DNA of 36,417 nucleotides from Candidatus Woesearchaeota archaeon (GTDB taxonomy: Archaea; Nanobdellota; Nanobdellia; Woesearchaeales; JAHWIC01), in assembly GCA_019322805.1 (NCBI GenBank), contig JAHWIC010000012.1:1-36417 (forward strand). Direction: 5' to 3'. The notes under the pieces are model-generated. The model searched no databases, was not told the DNA's origin, and was given only the letters and a program-made list of their open reading frames with translations. How positions within the stretch are numbered: position 1 is the stretch's first letter; every line of letters begins with the position of its first letter. Position numbers and translations under genes: made by a program. Below are positions 7,000 to 16,909 of this stretch, piece after piece.

Positions 7000-9900
7000 A
7001 TGCCAGAAGAAGGACACTTATCAAGGAGAAATATCGCAGGCTTTCAGGTAGGCTATGTTATAGGAAAAGGGGGAATGGGCCATGTTTACCTCGGTGACAC
7101 CTCATTGAAGGCTATGGTTGAAAACAAAAAAAAGAAAAAATATAACCTGGATAACCTTGTTGCTGTCCTGGCTGACCATACCCTGTCAGGAGAGTTTCCT
7201 TTTCCTCTGAAAGAGATCGGCATCGAGGAGCTGGACCTTGCAGCTATTGGGTCTAAAAGCCTGCGAAAGATGGCTATTATTGACGCGGGATTAATTGAAA
7301 GGATAAATACTTCCATGAGGGGGTTGGGAAAGGAAGAAGAGGAAAAAGAAGAGGAAAAAGCCAAAGGAAAAAAGAAAAAAGACAGGGTTGCTGAGGTTGC
7401 CAGCCTGCCTGAGTTAAAGGATATAGGATTCAGGGTTGCATTTAAGAGCGCTATCAGGGATGAGGATCTTGACAGCTCACTGCCTGCCAGATTCAGGCAT
7501 GAGGTTGAGCTTCACTATGAATTAAACCATCCAAACCTGGTTAATGAGTATGCCTGCGGAACCTGGACAATAGAGACTCCAAGACCAGAAGGAAAGGCAG
7601 TCAAAGAGCATATAGATTTTATGGCAATGGAGTATGTTGAGCCGGTTATGTACAAGGCTCCTGACGGCACCCAAAGGAAACTTGAGCTTGACAAACTGCA
7701 CAGGGATGAAGTGCACATTCCTGCAAAATCAGCATTCTACCTGACTTACGAATTATTGAAGGTCTTAAGCTACCTTCAGGAGCATAACATCGTCCACAGG
7801 GACATAAAGCCTGGGAACATATTTCTCACTGAAGGCACTACAGAAGGCGAGAGAAAAAGCAAGATAATATTTGAGATAAAAAAGGATGGATTTGAGGAAG
7901 AGCTTCCAATAGCAATAAAGCTTGGTGACTTTGGCTTGGCAAAGGATGTTTATGCAAAGAGAACCAGAGTGACGCGTACAGGAATGGTGCACGGAACCAT
8001 CTATTATTGTCCGCGTGAGCAGATCACAGACGGGCTTGAGGAAACCATGGGAACAGATGTGCACGCTGCAGGAGTCGCGCTCTTTGATTTATTACTCGGG
8101 ATTCTGCCTTACGCTCCAGACAAAAGGAAGAGGCCAAACGAGGCGCAGGCAATAGGGATTACAATGAATAAAATCCAGAACCAGACATATGATGCTTCTC
8201 TTCCATCGTCAATAGATAATAAGATTCCTGCTGAGATATCAGACCTTTGCGCAATAATGGGCCTTATGAGATGGGGCAGGGAATTCTGGGAAAGGTTATA
8301 TGAAAAAGGAACACCGGACAGCTATCGTTACAGGGAAATTGTTAATGCTGATTTTGCGAAAAGATTAGCTGAGGGTATAATAGAGAGAGATGCATTCTAT
8401 ATCATTCCCAACCTGACTCCGGAGGCAAGAATACGAATACAAAAGCTTGGTGCAGCAATCGATGATCTGGATAAGAAGATAAGCGAGCTAGATAAGAAAG
8501 AGGACATTCCCAAAGAGCAGAAAGCAGAAGAAGCTGCCAAGTATGAGATGGAAAAATATGAGCGCAATAAAGAGATTCTAGGAATCATACCATCATCAAC
8601 AGCAGCAGTGCCAGAGCCTTACAAACCAGACCCTAAGAGCGAAGAACTCCAGGGCCATAGGAAGTCAAAATATGCATGGGATGCTAAAACAGCTCTTGAA
8701 AAGGCAACAGAACCAATAAGGAGAAAGCTGGTTGGAGAAATAAGTGAGTACTTAACAAAAAGCCTTGGCAATATTGTAGAAAGGATAGCCAGGACAATGA
8801 GGGCAGATGCCCAGATAAACGAGCCTGATGAAGGCGGCGAACTAGCTATTCAGAAGGGAGAGGACCCTGACTATGCTTTCAAAGCGCAAACTGTAAGGCT
8901 GCTTGAGGTATGCCTTGTCCAAAGAGATTATTGGGACCTGTCAGGTGAGATAAAAAATATGATTATTAAAAAAGCAGGGCAGGAATTCTATGATGAGTTG
9001 GTTAAAAGATTAGAAGGCTACAGAGAAAAAACACAGCTGCAGAAGTACACAGAGATAATGCAGATTCTGGACTTTGAGACATGGAAAGACATAAAGATTG
9101 GAGCCAGAAAAGAGATTGGAGTGCAAGAAACACTGGAAGGGCTGGCAGAGCCGGGAGCAGACACAGTACCAATCGCAGGCAAGACCCCCAGGCCTTCTGA
9201 TTCACAAAAAACCTATGTTTTCCCGACAGACACTACAACAGATATTCTCCAATTTGCTATTTTTGGCGGAGTCAAGGGAAAGCTGGAGGAGATACAGCCG
9301 GAATATAGTGACATGCTAAAGGATCTAAGCACTGCAAAAGAAGCAGAGGTATCAAGCAGGTTAATCCAAAGAAGGCTGGATAATTTAATGGCCAAGGTTA
9401 TGGAGACTAAAAAGGCATTTACAATGGTTGAGTCTCCTAAAAAGCTTGGCACTAGTGCTGCAGAATATGAGCCAGTTAGAGCGCAGTTAGATGCCCTTGA
9501 AACAGGTGTGCCTTACCTGACTGCTATTCGGAAAATGCTGACAGCAAAAAGTACAGCTGAGGGATTAGGTTATTTAAGGACCACAATAGCTGACCTGGAA
9601 GAAGAGATAAAAGGTGGAGAATATGAGGCACTGAGAAAAAGCCCGCCTGGCGAAAACATTGATGATATGCATGAGCGTTTAAAAGAGTCTTTCAAACCAC
9701 TTTACTCTGCCCATACTAAAGTAGCTGATGAGAAAAAGCCTCTTACAGAGGGTATTTTCAACATCTTAAGGGAATATGAGAATGGAAATGTAAGAATCCT
9801 GGATCTAAAAAGAGCTTTAGCAGAATTAGCAGAATTTAAAGGATTTGATGTGGAAGCTTCACTTGGTCTTGCCAGAAAGGCTGTTGTTTTATCATTAAAA

Positions 9901-10113
9901 ACATGGGATGAACGGCTTGAAAAGGAAAGCAGAGACCTGCAGGGCATATGCGCTGAGCAGGGGCTCGGAAACTCACAATTACCCACTATAATAACAAAGC
10001 TGGCATTCTGTTACGAGAGCCTGGCAAAGTCCTGCGAGCAATTTGGCTTAGAGCCGGGAACTGCCCAAGGCTTGCAGCAAAGAGCAGAAGAATACAGGAA
10101 TATGCTTAAATAA
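7000..10113 (+). CDS. Hanks-type Ser/Thr protein kinase with large helical C-terminal region
   Basis: A 1037-residue soluble protein. The kinase motifs are complete: Gly-rich loop GKGGMGHVYLG (22-32), ATP-binding Lys in VAFK (149), Glu of helix C in FRHEVELHYEL, HRDIKPGN (266-273, catalytic D268), DFG (310-312) and the activation-segment end GTIYYCPRE (about 333-341). An unusual insert of about 105 residues with a Glu/Lys-rich run separates the Gly loop from VAFK. After about residue 445 comes a roughly 590-residue helical region that I do not recognise, with no membrane helix and no PASTA-like sensor. A TTG-started frame is 9 nt longer; the ATG is preferred. It probably phosphorylates Ser/Thr in proteins, plausibly its large helical neighbours (inference). 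Confidence 0.88.
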   Translation: MPEEGHLSRRNIAGFQVGYVIGKGGMGHVYLGDTSLKAMVENKKKKKYNLDNLVAVLADHTLSGEFPFPLKEIGIEELDLAAIGSKSLRKMAIIDAGLIERINTSMRGLGKEEEEKEEEKAKGKKKKDRVAEVASLPELKDIGFRVAFKSAIRDEDLDSSLPARFRHEVELHYELNHPNLVNEYACGTWTIETPRPEGKAVKEHIDFMAMEYVEPVMYKAPDGTQRKLELDKLHRDEVHIPAKSAFYLTYELLKVLSYLQEHNIVHRDIKPGNIFLTEGTTEGERKSKIIFEIKKDGFEEELPIAIKLGDFGLAKDVYAKRTRVTRTGMVHGTIYYCPREQITDGLEETMGTDVHAAGVALFDLLLGILPYAPDKRKRPNEAQAIGITMNKIQNQTYDASLPSSIDNKIPAEISDLCAIMGLMRWGREFWERLYEKGTPDSYRYREIVNADFAKRLAEGIIERDAFYIIPNLTPEARIRIQKLGAAIDDLDKKISELDKKEDIPKEQKAEEAAKYEMEKYERNKEILGIIPSSTAAVPEPYKPDPKSEELQGHRKSKYAWDAKTALEKATEPIRRKLVGEISEYLTKSLGNIVERIARTMRADAQINEPDEGGELAIQKGEDPDYAFKAQTVRLLEVCLVQRDYWDLSGEIKNMIIKKAGQEFYDELVKRLEGYREKTQLQKYTEIMQILDFETWKDIKIGARKEIGVQETLEGLAEPGADTVPIAGKTPRPSDSQKTYVFPTDTTTDILQFAIFGGVKGKLEEIQPEYSDMLKDLSTAKEAEVSSRLIQRRLDNLMAKVMETKKAFTMVESPKKLGTSAAEYEPVRAQLDALETGVPYLTAIRKMLTAKSTAEGLGYLRTTIADLEEEIKGGEYEALRKSPPGENIDDMHERLKESFKPLYSAHTKVADEKKPLTEGIFNILREYENGNVRILDLKRALAELAEFKGFDVEASLGLARKAVVLSLKTWDERLEKESRDLQGICAEQGLGNSQLPTIITKLAFCYESLAKSCEQFGLEPGTAQGLQQRAEEYRNMLK

Positions 10114-10142
10114 GGAAGTTCTATAATCAAGTTTTATAATTG

Positions 10143-10181
10143 TTACTTAGTAGTGGTTAAAAACCGAAAGATTTATAAATA
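10143..10181 (+). promoter_or_regulatory. Promoter with GGTTAAAAACC block, shared with the 27.6-kb locus
   Basis: AGTGGTTAAAAACCGAAAG (10152-10170) is followed by the TATA box ATTTATAAATA, about 30 nt before the ATG at 10210. The same 19 bases occur on the minus strand at 27681-27663, upstream of the 852-residue protein, and some similarity (ACTTA) extends further upstream. GGTTAAAAACC is itself an inverted repeat (GGTT/AACC). This looks like a BRE/TATA promoter plus a regulator-binding site. It gives this gene its own start even though the kinase gene ends only 96 nt before. Confidence 0.7.
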
Positions 10182-10209
10182 AGAAACTACTCTCCTATTG
10201 TGATAGAAC

Positions 10210-12585
10210 ATGCCAGAAAAAGATACTGATCCAACTATCATACACGCAGATGTGCAGAAAACCCATGTTAGCAGGCTTCTTGACACTGTTACTAAGTGGG
10301 ACAGGGATAAGCGTGAAGCGCGCAGCTTTAAAGAGCTTGAGCCAGACCTGGAAGCATTCTTAAATGGAAAAACCCGCAAGAAAAAAACTATTGTTGATAC
10401 AATTGGCGGCATTGACCAAAGGATAGTTTTTTTTGAAATGTCGCAGCCAAGGGTTCTCCCATTCACTGATGCAAAAGACATTGATGCTTCTATTGAGTGG
10501 TATGCAAACCCAACAGAGCCGCTGCCTGGATTAAGCATGGAGCAGTCAGTAGTGGCAGCCGCAAACCGTATTCGTTATGACGTAAAGCGTCTTTACGAGG
10601 CAAGGGACGTGTATAACTGGCTGACAATAGGTATGCAGGAAATGAGGCTGTTAGAATCTGCAGTATACTTATCATTGGGGGAATTGGATACATTAAGAGG
10701 ACTGCTGCATTCAAGCCTTGGCATTTTAGATAAAGACTTTGAGCCAGAGGTTATGCAGACATTAGTGGCGTACAGGAAAGAGATTGGCTTGGCTCAAGAC
10801 AAAGGCTGCAGTAATGAAGAGATAGAAGCTAAGATAAGAGAAGATAATGAAAGAAAAGATCTGCCTGGCTTTAAGTTAGGTTACTGCGTAGCATTACTCA
10901 ATCAGATCAAGAATGGCCAGGATGGTCAAACTAGAGAAAATACCCTGACTGGAAGAAGAACAAGCATGCAATTCTTGAGGCTCTATAATGAAAAATTGCA
11001 GTCGCAATTAGCAGATATGGGCAGGGATTTTATTGACTTTTATGAAGGCACAATCAAGGGCCTGGCTGCAGAGCTTGGTGTTGTTGCAGACGATGGAAGG
11101 ATAACCAGGCTTAAAGAAATGGTGGAATCATTAGAGCCTGAAAAAAAGGCTGGTTACTCATTCTCAGACCTTAAAGGAATAGTAGCAAGCCTGGGAAGGG
11201 CTTTATCAGTAGCTGTACCGCCTGATCTAAAAGGCAGGTTCCAGTACAAAGCTCCTCAGGAAACTAAGCCAGTATATAAAGCAGCAGCCAGACCAGGAAC
11301 ACAAAGCGCTCTAACTGAAGATGACGCTATCGCTGAAGAGCAAAGGGAACTAAACAATAAGGTTGGCCAGTTATTTTACGGAGGAAGCACTGACCTTTAT
11401 ATGGGTGTGGGCACTGCGTTAGACAGGCTTGGAGACAAGGTGCTAAGCCTGGGAGCTGCTGCAAACGAAGATGCTTCTGATTATACTAGTGTTGTGTACA
11501 CACTTCGTTCAGGGCTTTATTATATCAATCAGGGTTTGGAAGAATTTATTGGACAATTAGTCAACGACCCTGGTGAAATATTAGCAAGAGGGTTTCTAAT
11601 CAGAAGGGAGCATGCCTTAAAACTAGGAGAAGACCTGGGAAGGCAAAATGCATTATTAGAATCTTTATGCGATAATGAAGGAAATCCTCTGCCTGGCAAT
11701 GAACAGGAGGTCAGGCAGGCAGAGACTGAAAGGGAATCCATCAGGCAATTGTTCCTCTATAGAGCTAATTTCCTGGTGGCGCAGCTTTATGGAGCAAAGC
11801 GCTGGTATGGTTTCCTAAGAGAGATTAGAGAACTGGCTGACCCTGCTAAACAAGCAATGCTGAACAGCAAGATAGAAGGGTTATATAGAAAATATAACAG
11901 GTTAATCAATTATCTAAATGAAGGAAGAGAGGAGGGCGATAGGATAGAGTTTTGGGTTGCAAGTGAAAGTGATATTAGGGGATTAGCTGTTAATATATTC
12001 GCAAACATAGGGCAGGATGCTGAAAACCAGTACAGGCAGGAGCTTGAAAGCCAGCTGGGATTGCTTCATAATGTTATTAGTGTATGTGAGACTCTGGCTG
12101 ACTCAAGAAAAAAGGTAGTTGATTCATTGAGAGTACAAAAATACGGAGAAGAAGAACTCCTAGAAGAAGGAAGCAGACGCTTTGTTGCTGACTACATTGA
12201 AAGATCCGGAGACGAAAACGAAAACCTGAGGATTAATTTAATAAGGGACTGGAAGCGCTTAACCGGGTATGAAGAGGTTGCTGGTGGTGTAAAGCTGTCT
12301 GATGATGATGTAATTGGGAAGGTAAAAGAAGATACCCTTACACCAAATATTGATGATCCAGCAGTCAGAAGGCGTGTGTTGGTATATAACCTGCAGGTAT
12401 TCAGAACCGCAATAAGGCAGTATGCACATTTAGGAAGAGATGTATGCAAGGCATGGAGAGAGTTTGAGGAATACCAGGAAGAGAGAGAAAAACTTACTCA
12501 GGCAGTATCTTCATTAAGCGGAGCACTTCGTGCACCAACAGCAGACAAGCCTTATAATCCCCAGGGTGGTGAGGCAGATGAGTAA
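10210..12585 (+). CDS. Large soluble helical protein, unknown
   Basis: A 791-residue protein I do not recognise. It has no signal peptide and no membrane segment. The predicted character is almost entirely alpha-helical, with short linkers, for example an Ala/Pro-rich linker around residues 355-375 (AARPGTQSALTEDD). The opening MPEKDTD resembles the kinase start MPEEGHL. The C terminus is acidic (GGEADE) and overlaps the next gene by 8 nt, so the two are translationally coupled. Given the kinase, phosphoesterase and shared promoter, it is a likely partner or substrate in the same system. No enzymatic motif is visible. Confidence 0.65.
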   Translation: MPEKDTDPTIIHADVQKTHVSRLLDTVTKWDRDKREARSFKELEPDLEAFLNGKTRKKKTIVDTIGGIDQRIVFFEMSQPRVLPFTDAKDIDASIEWYANPTEPLPGLSMEQSVVAAANRIRYDVKRLYEARDVYNWLTIGMQEMRLLESAVYLSLGELDTLRGLLHSSLGILDKDFEPEVMQTLVAYRKEIGLAQDKGCSNEEIEAKIREDNERKDLPGFKLGYCVALLNQIKNGQDGQTRENTLTGRRTSMQFLRLYNEKLQSQLADMGRDFIDFYEGTIKGLAAELGVVADDGRITRLKEMVESLEPEKKAGYSFSDLKGIVASLGRALSVAVPPDLKGRFQYKAPQETKPVYKAAARPGTQSALTEDDAIAEEQRELNNKVGQLFYGGSTDLYMGVGTALDRLGDKVLSLGAAANEDASDYTSVVYTLRSGLYYINQGLEEFIGQLVNDPGEILARGFLIRREHALKLGEDLGRQNALLESLCDNEGNPLPGNEQEVRQAETERESIRQLFLYRANFLVAQLYGAKRWYGFLREIRELADPAKQAMLNSKIEGLYRKYNRLINYLNEGREEGDRIEFWVASESDIRGLAVNIFANIGQDAENQYRQELESQLGLLHNVISVCETLADSRKKVVDSLRVQKYGEEELLEEGSRRFVADYIERSGDENENLRINLIRDWKRLTGYEEVAGGVKLSDDDVIGKVKEDTLTPNIDDPAVRRRVLVYNLQVFRTAIRQYAHLGRDVCKAWREFEEYQEEREKLTQAVSSLSGALRAPTADKPYNPQGGEADE

Positions 12586-14362
12586 AAAATCAATATTCGA
12601 CTTAGACCCAGAGGGTGATCTTTCTGACGCGCTAAAGGGCGAAGGAGAGAAGTCCAAACAACAGGCAAGGGATGTAGCTAATGTACTGGATATTGTGAAA
12701 TTCAGAGAAGCGCCTAGAGAAAGTATAGAAGTAATGGCTGAGGAAACTGTCGATGAACTAAACTCAGCAATCGATCCTAACTATGACCCTAATGCTTACA
12801 GGGGGCTAGCTGAAAAAAGGCAAAGGCTGTATAACTATAAAGATGGAAAACCGCTTCAGCCAGCTGCTGCAAAACCAGCTGGACCAGTTATTCCAATGCT
12901 GGATGCAACAAAACAGCCTCGTGCTGTTGCTCCGGCACCAGCTCCAGGACCTTCTCCTCGGGCTTTAGGCAGGTCGCGTGAGCAGATTGCGGATTATAGT
13001 GAAAGGACTCGCCAGGCTGAAGAAGAAGCACAAAGATTAGCTGGAGAAAAATCAGAACTAGAACAAACATTAGCTGTTGCCAAAGCACAGCTTGGAGAAG
13101 CAGTTGAATCAACCCAGACTTTAAGGGATAATGTAACTCGTCTAAGCAGAGAAAGGTCTCAACTAAACAGCCAGCTTACTGAAGCTGAGGACCAGGTTAA
13201 GAAAATAGCAGCTGCCCACGAACAGTACAAAGACCTGACAGGCAGGATGTTAACAGCATTAGGCGGGAGGGATTATGATGCATTCTATTCAGTTGCTGAT
13301 GAAATTGCAGGATTGCCTCAACCAGGTGCGCCTGGTTTTGTTGTGGAAGCGGCCAGAACAGCAACTTCATTAAAAGACACTGTCAAGGATTTAGTGGCTA
13401 AGAGCACTGAGCTTGATATTGCAGAAGAGGATATCAAAAAGGAAAGAGAATCCAGGGAAAAGGCAGTTAAGGCAAGGGATAAAAAGCTAAACTCCTATGA
13501 ACAGGCAATTGAGGCTTTAGTCTCTGTTTCAAATGCTGTCAGGGACAATGAACCTGAGCAAGCTGGATTGCTGTTAAAGAATTTGGAAAATGCTGCAGAC
13601 TTAAGGAGTGAGATAGGAGGCACTGACCTTGGAAGATTATGCAATGCAGGAAGCCAATTAGTGGATTTAAGCGCATCAGCAGAAAAAAGGTCAGGTTATT
13701 TCACGCAGGTTCAAGAGCATACAGCAAATACTTTAAGGTATTTAAATCAAGAAGATATCGCTGAAGCTAGGAAGCAGGTACAAGCCATACTTCATTTGGG
13801 CAGCATGCCTATTGCGGTTGAAAACACTTTTAACGAGCTTACAGGATTGCTGCATACATTTAGAGTGATCCATGAAAAGCTTAAGGGGCATGAGGGGTAT
13901 CAGGCAGCAGCTGATGACAGGATGTACAGGACAGCAGATGCCTATAGTAAATGGAAGGAAGCAAGAAGAGAGCTTAGAGAAAAGGATAAAGAGCTTGCAA
14001 AAGCACAGCGTGAGTTAGCTCTGCTTAGAGGCGAAGAGCCTGAGCCGGAAATAGTGAGAGAAGGATTATGGGCGAGAGCATGGGATTATTTAGGCTATAT
14101 TGGAGAGCGCATTGGATTAGCATGGTACTCAGCTACCAGAAGGCTTCCTGCTGTTTTGCAGCTTAAAGCAAGTGAGCTGGATTATGAAAGAAAAGAAAGG
14201 ATTGCAACTGCACAATTACTTTTTAATCATTCATTAGATGATCAGGATGTAGGTGATGCAAGCCCCAGCGATGTTAAGGCAGCAGAGGTTCACCTGAGTG
14301 AAGAAAGAAGATCAGCGAATAGAGCTTACATCAGAGACCTGAGAGTTCTGTACCAAATGTAA
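12578..14362 (+). CDS. Coiled-coil protein with C-terminal WYS/LRVLYQ domain
   Basis: A 594-residue soluble protein. Order: an acidic N terminus (FDLDPEGDLSD), a Pro/Ala-rich linker at about 95-130, a strong coiled coil at about 135-215, a helical middle with a second coiled-coil segment (about 450-475), and a C-terminal domain of about 95 residues. The last domain contains DYLG...GLAWYS and ends RDLRVLYQM. It aligns along its length with the end of the 852-residue protein at 25038-27596 (DYVG, GWYS, RQLRVLYQQ), so the two are related. Start: the frame is open 48 nt further upstream, but the ATG at 12578 follows GGTGGTGAGG and overlaps the previous stop (ATGAGTAA). Function is unknown; it is probably a structural or scaffold partner of the kinase cluster. 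Confidence 0.7.
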   Translation: MSKKSIFDLDPEGDLSDALKGEGEKSKQQARDVANVLDIVKFREAPRESIEVMAEETVDELNSAIDPNYDPNAYRGLAEKRQRLYNYKDGKPLQPAAAKPAGPVIPMLDATKQPRAVAPAPAPGPSPRALGRSREQIADYSERTRQAEEEAQRLAGEKSELEQTLAVAKAQLGEAVESTQTLRDNVTRLSRERSQLNSQLTEAEDQVKKIAAAHEQYKDLTGRMLTALGGRDYDAFYSVADEIAGLPQPGAPGFVVEAARTATSLKDTVKDLVAKSTELDIAEEDIKKERESREKAVKARDKKLNSYEQAIEALVSVSNAVRDNEPEQAGLLLKNLENAADLRSEIGGTDLGRLCNAGSQLVDLSASAEKRSGYFTQVQEHTANTLRYLNQEDIAEARKQVQAILHLGSMPIAVENTFNELTGLLHTFRVIHEKLKGHEGYQAAADDRMYRTADAYSKWKEARRELREKDKELAKAQRELALLRGEEPEPEIVREGLWARAWDYLGYIGERIGLAWYSATRRLPAVLQLKASELDYERKERIATAQLLFNHSLDDQDVGDASPSDVKAAEVHLSEERRSANRAYIRDLRVLYQM

Positions 14363-14367
14363 AAAGA

Positions 14368-15438
14368 TTAAGGAGTTGTTGGGTGTATTGGCACTGCCTG
14401 TACTGCGTCGAGCTTGGTCTCATCATGCAGCTTCTTTATAAGTTTTGCCTGCTGATCCATCAATATTAGCTGGGTGTTCTCAAAATGCTCAAGGTCAGCA
14501 ATTGCAGCCATGATGGACTCAAGAAGCTTAGTCTCCATACGAGCTATCTCTCCTGTTTTATATGCAAGCTGCCTGGCAACCCTGTCAATATGTGATTGGG
14601 ACCTGACTGCCCTAAGCTCCTTTTTAGCAAAGGCTATCGCCTCATCAAGCTCAGCGATTAATGCCTTTACAGCTATTCTAAGTTTCCTTAGATAATCATT
14701 CCACTTCTTTTCATCAGCGAACTTTTTTGCTATCGCTTCCGCAATATCAGTTATGGCTCTTTTCAAGGTGTTGTGGTCTGCGTGAGCGGTATCATTCAGA
14801 ATCTCCTCTGCCTCTGTGGGCGAACCAGCAGGGCCGGCTAAATGGCCCTTAAGCAATTCAAATATTTCAGCCTCTTTTTTCTCTTTTCTCCCCAGGATGG
14901 CCTTGCATTTATCCTCAAGTCTGGACAGCTCTTCATACAGGTGGAGATCCTCCACCCTCAATGCCCTAAGGCCTGTAAGCTCAAGACTGGCATGGTTTGC
15001 TATATCCTGAAGAAACTCCTTTTTCCTAATCTGGCTTATGTGGTCTGTCATACGGCCTAAGTTCTCAGCAGCGTCTTTAAAGCTTACTTTCCTGATTATC
15101 TTAAATCCCTGTCTTTTTTCTTCATCAGTTGCGTTTTTTTTAAGCACATACTGCCCTCTCTGTAATTTCCTGTCAATTGCTTCTCTAGCGCTCACTACTT
15201 CAACTGTAAGCGGCCTAACCTCAGATGCAATTTTCCGCACTAATGTCATAGCATTAGCTGCTACTTTTTTTTCAGCTCTCGTAAGTGTTAGCTGCGCTGC
15301 TTCCTCTCTCTCAAAGAGCTCCTCATTGACTTCTTCAAAATCTGCATAGTGCCTAGCCCTAGCAACCTCTGTATCACTCCTGATTCTCCAGGGCCTCCAT
15401 CCACGATGAACTCTTGGTTCGGTTCTTTTAAACCTCAT
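14368..15438 (-). CDS. Soluble helical coiled-coil protein
   Basis: A 356-residue protein without signal or membrane helix, helical nearly throughout. The N terminus is basic and Trp-rich (HRGWRPWRIR), followed by long charged helices. A Gly/Pro break occurs at about 205-212 (GHLAGPAGSPTEAEE), and a short extended tail ends IHPTTP. It lies 28 nt downstream of the membrane-anchored coiled-coil gene, with a good GAGGTGAAAG ribosome binding site, so the two form an operon and may work together: one bound to the membrane, one soluble. It converges on the kinase cluster with 5 nt between stops. No family is recognised. Confidence 0.65.
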   Translation of the reverse strand: MRFKRTEPRVHRGWRPWRIRSDTEVARARHYADFEEVNEELFEREEAAQLTLTRAEKKVAANAMTLVRKIASEVRPLTVEVVSAREAIDRKLQRGQYVLKKNATDEEKRQGFKIIRKVSFKDAAENLGRMTDHISQIRKKEFLQDIANHASLELTGLRALRVEDLHLYEELSRLEDKCKAILGRKEKKEAEIFELLKGHLAGPAGSPTEAEEILNDTAHADHNTLKRAITDIAEAIAKKFADEKKWNDYLRKLRIAVKALIAELDEAIAFAKKELRAVRSQSHIDRVARQLAYKTGEIARMETKLLESIMAAIADLEHFENTQLILMDQQAKLIKKLHDETKLDAVQAVPIHPTTP

Positions 15439-15466
15439 TCTTTCACCTCAAAGATTATTAAATGAT

Positions 15467-16780
15467 TTAAGGATGGCCAGGAACATAGCCCCTTAATACC
15501 TCATTCACTCCTTCATTTAGCGCTCTTCTCAAAGCATCCTCATCCTCATGGATGTTTACAAGAACTTTAAGTTCGCCCTCAGTCATTGCCAGATATTCTG
15601 CAGCTATTGCTTCTAACTTGCCAATTATTTCATGGTCATATTCATCAATCTGCAATGCCTTGTTTATCTCAGCAATACCTGCATCAATATCATTTGCCTG
15701 TAATTTGGGTATTATTCCATTTATAAGATTAACCATGTTTTGATTAGAGGCGTTAAGCGCTTTTTCTAAGTTTATGAGTTCAGCTAATAATGCCTTTCTC
15801 CGCGTTTCCAAAGCCTTTAATCTCTTGCAAAGAGGCTCAACATTCTTTTCTTCTTTCTTGGCGAGCTTATTCTTTTTAAGCACTGTTGGTGCATGTTTTT
15901 TCATGGCATCTATGAATTTGGCCTCACTCTTTTTTGCCATGCCTCCAACAATCTCAAGCTGCCCTAGTTTCCTACCCTCAGCCAATAGTTCTCTGCCGTC
16001 CAAAAGAGCCTGCCTGACAGTAGGCAGTATTGGCTTTATTCCAACATCAATAACCCTTTGCAAAGCCTGGTTTAGTTCTGGTGAGCCTTCTCTTCCTGCA
16101 CCAGCTCTCTTGATTCTCTGAAGAAGCCCTAAGGCATATTCTAGTTTGCCTGATATGGTTTTTTCAGCCTTTTCTGCTTTTTCTAAATCCTTTCTCAGAG
16201 CTCTAAGCTCTTTATCCTCTGCCGCAAATTCAGCCCTTTGTATACTTCTTTCTCTTTTCTCTTTTTCCATAGCTGTCTCTGCTTCTTTCTCAGCCTTAAT
16301 TGCCGTGTATTTTTCAGCTCTTGCTGCCGCAGCCTCGCCAGCTCCCTGGGTCCATGCAGTTGAGAAACCGCCCCAGCCTATGAAAAACAAAGCAACAATA
16401 ATGAAAATAATCAATATCCACATCCATACTCCAAACCAGACAAAGAATGAGTACATATAAGCAAACTGTATAGCTGATAACCCGAAAACCAGGCCAATAA
16501 TAATCCTCATTCTTCTGCCTTGCTCCTCTTTGAACATTGGAACAAAGTTAAGAGCAGATGCTATTATTGAAAATACGAGAAAAAACAATACTAGAACAGG
16601 CACCCATATCTTGCCGGGATTGACTGCCTCAGCAGCAATCTCAGCATTGTCATTCAAAAGTGCCCTGCCAAAGTCGTTAAGGGCTTTATCAAGCGTATCC
16701 CATGCGCCTTGTGCACTAACAATAGGCATTAATAAGAGTACAGAAAATAGCAATCCAATTATCAACCTCTTATTTTTCAT
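15467..16780 (-). CDS. Membrane-anchored coiled-coil protein 2
   Basis: A 437-residue protein with the same plan as the protein at 3889-5355. It has a cleavable signal peptide (ends near VSA-QG, about residue 24), three membrane segments at about 58-79, 90-112 and 117-145, and a charged coiled coil from about 155 onward, broken into several helices. The C terminus is short and non-basic (GYVPGHP). By topology the helical part should be cytoplasmic. The promoter is CCTTTATATATC near 16826; the ribosome binding site GAGGAT precedes the ATG. It is the first gene of an operon with the soluble coiled-coil gene and is divergent from the gene at 16959. Function unknown. Confidence 0.7.
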   Translation of the reverse strand: MKNKRLIIGLLFSVLLLMPIVSAQGAWDTLDKALNDFGRALLNDNAEIAAEAVNPGKIWVPVLVLFFLVFSIIASALNFVPMFKEEQGRRMRIIIGLVFGLSAIQFAYMYSFFVWFGVWMWILIIFIIVALFFIGWGGFSTAWTQGAGEAAAARAEKYTAIKAEKEAETAMEKEKRERSIQRAEFAAEDKELRALRKDLEKAEKAEKTISGKLEYALGLLQRIKRAGAGREGSPELNQALQRVIDVGIKPILPTVRQALLDGRELLAEGRKLGQLEIVGGMAKKSEAKFIDAMKKHAPTVLKKNKLAKKEEKNVEPLCKRLKALETRRKALLAELINLEKALNASNQNMVNLINGIIPKLQANDIDAGIAEINKALQIDEYDHEIIGKLEAIAAEYLAMTEGELKVLVNIHEDEDALRRALNEGVNEVLRGYVPGHP

Positions 16781-16909
16781 AGTTTATCCTCTATCAATAC
16801 TTACCCAAATTTATCGAACTACTGATATATAAAGGTTTCTATTCTGCAGAAGTGAAAACAAACATATAGTAAAGTTTAAATATAACAAACAGAAGGGAAA
16901 ATGTAGAAT

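Noticed and set aside
9098..9319. Open frame inside the kinase gene in another frame
   Set aside because: It lies wholly within the well-supported kinase tail and has no start signal of its own.
15038..15349. Open frame antisense to the soluble coiled-coil gene
   Set aside because: It has no ribosome binding site and its composition mirrors the helical gene on the other strand.
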